From assembly GCF_001592745.1 (NCBI RefSeq), contig NZ_LUKD01000008.1, positions 363,545 through 427,544 of the forward strand: DNA of 64,000 bases. Reading direction: 5' to 3'. Origin of the DNA: Bdellovibrio bacteriovorus (GTDB lineage: Bacteria > Bdellovibrionota > Bdellovibrionia > Bdellovibrionales > Bdellovibrionaceae). Of this stretch, positions 62,430 through 64,000 are shown in pieces; within the stretch, counting starts at the first letter, position 1; the number at the start of each line of letters is the position of its first letter. Position numbers and translations under genes: made by a program. The notes under the pieces were generated by a model. That model was not told where the DNA came from, did not search any database, and saw nothing but the letters and a program-made list of their open reading frames with translations.

Positions 62430-63461
62430 TCAGGCCAATTTTAGAATTTTAGCGACTACGGCAACTACGATTGCGAGATTGAAGTAAGATATCATCATTT
62501 GAATCCAAATTAAAAAACGCACGTTATCCGTAATTGGGATGATTTCTGATGGCACGTTGTTTGTGGCAACCATTGTAGACGTATATACGAAGTCTAAGAA
62601 TCGTGGTCGCATCATCAATGAATTTAGGTCAAAAATAATTTCTAGATTGTATTTTCCCAACGCTTTAAGCGTCTCTCCGTAAAAGATGTTTTTGAGCCGT
62701 TCAATCTCGGGAAAATTTTGATTCTCAATTAATAGGGAATAAGACTCTTGAATCGCTGTGCTGAGTCTTTCAAGCGTAGTTGTTTGGGGTTGAAAGACTT
62801 GTTTATGCAGATGTTCAAGGGCGCGTTGAAGGCTACTAAATAGGCGTAGTTCGTCTACACTCATTGGGGGGGATGCGTTGATGACTCTATTAGACATTGC
62901 TGTCGCCGAAGGTTCACGAAAATACTCCATCATAATTGGGATTAACATTTCATTTATATTTGAAAGGCCGTTCTCAGTCCCGTTGAACCTAAATTCTATT
63001 TTAAGTTCTCCATACTTTTTAAATTGTTTTTCTATTAGTTGTGATGGGGTTAGCCCAAGCCTACTTATCTCACGTATGGCATCTGGCGTATCGGGATTCT
63101 CTCCGAATTGCCGATATATTGATTTATCTTCAGAAAAGCTGACCCAAGGTGCTTTACTTATTGAATCAGCGTTCTTTTGAAGCCTCAAATCGTTGATGGC
63201 GTCGATCATTAGTGTTGTTTTTAGAGATTCAGAAAAATTGAAAGCTGGAGTCGGGGAGAGTCTACCTATATAGGTTTTGCTGTCGTGAGAGACTGCGCTG
63301 ATGTTTTGCCAGTGAAAAATTAACCAATAAACAACTGCGAATACGGCTATGTTAATTAGAAATAATCCTAAGCAAGTAATAAGCATTGAGATTGGGCTTC
63401 CCCAAATTTGGGAGCCAATATACGAGAGGAGTAATTTTATTTTGAATAGAATAAAACTCAT
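62430..63461 (-). CDS. Membrane protein resembling a two-helix ion channel with altered filter
   Basis: 343 aa. A first strong helix (about 19-45: MLITCLGLFLINIAVFAVVYWLIF), then about 220 residues of soluble helical domain, then a C-terminal pore-like module: DFVYTSTMVATNNVPSEIIPITDNVRFLIWIQMMISYFNLAIVVAVVAKIL (about 286-340). The order pore helix, short loop with Pro-Ile-Thr, second helix copies that of bacterial two-helix K+ channels. However, the selectivity filter TVGYGD is replaced by ATNNVPSE. So it is either a non-potassium channel or a derived pore. AT-rich, forms an operon with the coiled-coil membrane protein, adjacent to an integrase scar. Confidence 0.65.
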   Translation of the reverse strand: MSFILFKIKLLLSYIGSQIWGSPISMLITCLGLFLINIAVFAVVYWLIFHWQNISAVSHDSKTYIGRLSPTPAFNFSESLKTTLMIDAINDLRLQKNADSISKAPWVSFSEDKSIYRQFGENPDTPDAIREISRLGLTPSQLIEKQFKKYGELKIEFRFNGTENGLSNINEMLIPIMMEYFREPSATAMSNRVINASPPMSVDELRLFSSLQRALEHLHKQVFQPQTTTLERLSTAIQESYSLLIENQNFPEIERLKNIFYGETLKALGKYNLEIIFDLNSLMMRPRFLDFVYTSTMVATNNVPSEIIPITDNVRFLIWIQMMISYFNLAIVVAVVAKILKLA

Positions 63462-63960
63462 TCATTTAACCTTTTTCGAGGACCAATATTACGTAATTTC
63501 TGGCAACTGCTGTATTTAGCTAATTGTCATCTGGCAACTTCATTTTGAATATTCACGAATGGAAGACTCGAAGTTTAAAGTTCTCTGGATAATAAAGATT
63601 TTTACGCACGATGTAATTTGATATTAGTTTATGGTTGGTCGCGTTATGATTTTGAATTGGTTGCTACGGGCCATTCCGTGTCCGTATTTCGTACTTAACG
63701 TTCGTAAATCGGACTTCGATCGCGCAATGACTGAATATATCGGATTAGCAGTAGGATCACTTCTTGAAGTATTTTGATTTGATGAATAGGTCATGAATTT
63801 AAATTAAACGGTTATCTTTACCATTCTGTGATTGCAGATTGTGCTTCTCTTGCTAGATATAGGTCTGGCGCAAGACGGCCAACTGCACAACAAATCGGCA
63901 ATTGTTTGATTTTATTAAACTCATAACTGTATATAGCCGTTATACCTCTTGGAGGAATGA
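63462..63960. other. Gene-free AT-rich stretch
   Basis: 499 bases without a supported gene. An imperfect 35-base inverted repeat (63680-63714, arms starting GTCCG and ending CGGAC, centre TTAAC) is the main structured element. The right end carries the leader of the partial gene at 63961. It probably contains divergent promoters. Confidence 0.5.
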
Positions 63961-64000
63961 ATGGCAAATTCACATTTTTTTAACTACTACACGATCAGAG
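63961..64000 (+). CDS. Start of a gene running off the window
   Basis: GGAGG (63951-63955) stands five bases before an ATG. The frame MANSHFFNYYTIR is open to the window end. TATACC (63941-63946) could be a -10, close to the start. Too short for identification. Confidence 0.5.
   Translation, partial: MANSHFFNYYTIR

Noticed and set aside
1-64000. CRISPR array or rRNA operon
   Set aside because: No regularly spaced identical repeats with variable spacers and no rRNA sequence were seen; the only phased repeat (50781-50880) is degenerate and has no spacers.

Overview
The window looks like a chromosomal segment of a Bdellovibrio-type predatory bacterium (Bdellovibrionota). This is inferred from the gene set and protein style, not from a database search. 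The main pointers are a type IV pilin gene beside clpS-clpA and dnaJ, a lysine/alanine-rich protein carrying a SWIB domain, many secreted or lipidated cell-wall enzymes, and a very long surface fibre ending in an S74-type chaperone domain.

Layout. 1-11.6 kb: mutS2 (cut by the window edge) overlaps lnt; then a zinc-ribbon membrane protein, a membrane-anchored subtilase, a small lipoprotein, a lytic transglycosylase lipoprotein, htpX and the clpS-clpA pair. This is an envelope and protein quality-control block. 11.6-14.3 kb: pilA, a membrane-anchored TPR-like protein and dnaJ. 14.4-22.7 kb: an accessory block separating dnaJ from dnaK. It holds an RHS-repeat secreted protein with a Cys-rich tail and an overlapping small membrane protein (a candidate toxin-immunity pair), then a four-gene minus-strand cluster: YqcI/YcgG-type protein, DUF1989 protein, tandem double diiron protein and stand-alone acyltransferase. 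This cluster is my best candidate for an undescribed system. 23-31.5 kb: dnaK, a sulfur module (persulfide-dioxygenase-like MBL protein plus two half-size YeeE/YedE transporters), acs, a DUF6580-like membrane protein, a dihydrouridine synthase, a secreted ASH-like protein and a glutaredoxin. 31.5-42.4 kb: a methyltransferase, a large secreted protein that seems to use a CTG start, a ychJ-EVE-dus operon, an SDR, fumC, an unknown protein, a stand-alone zinc-ribbon/Tudor-like protein and a PcrA-type helicase that lacks its own Tudor tail. 42.4-43.4 kb: a complete insertion sequence with terminal inverted repeats and a 9-bp target duplication. 43.4-50.8 kb: a pseudouridine synthase, an orphan ParA with a His-rich partner and a BolA-like protein, ettA, a histidine kinase and a J-domain protein. 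50.8-58 kb: the KAA-tail/SWIB protein behind a helically phased T-tract array, then map, ahcY and the 1326-residue surface fibre. 58-61 kb: alkC-like, orn, a response regulator, a periplasmic HMA protein and tRNA-Asp. 61-64 kb: a decayed serine integrase overlapping tRNA-Asp, two AT-rich unknown membrane-protein genes (one resembling an ion channel without a canonical selectivity filter), a 0.5-kb gene-free stretch and the start of another gene.

How it works together. Most of the window is core housekeeping: tRNA and rRNA modification, protein folding and degradation, the methyl cycle and central carbon metabolism. Accessory material sits in four places: the RHS/diiron block, the insertion sequence, the surface fibre and the tRNA-Asp flank. 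Several regulatory structures stand out: a perfect hairpin over the transglycosylase start codon, a strong terminator inside the gene after pilA, a palindrome over the htpX promoter, and a shared heat-shock-like promoter motif at dnaJ and dnaK.
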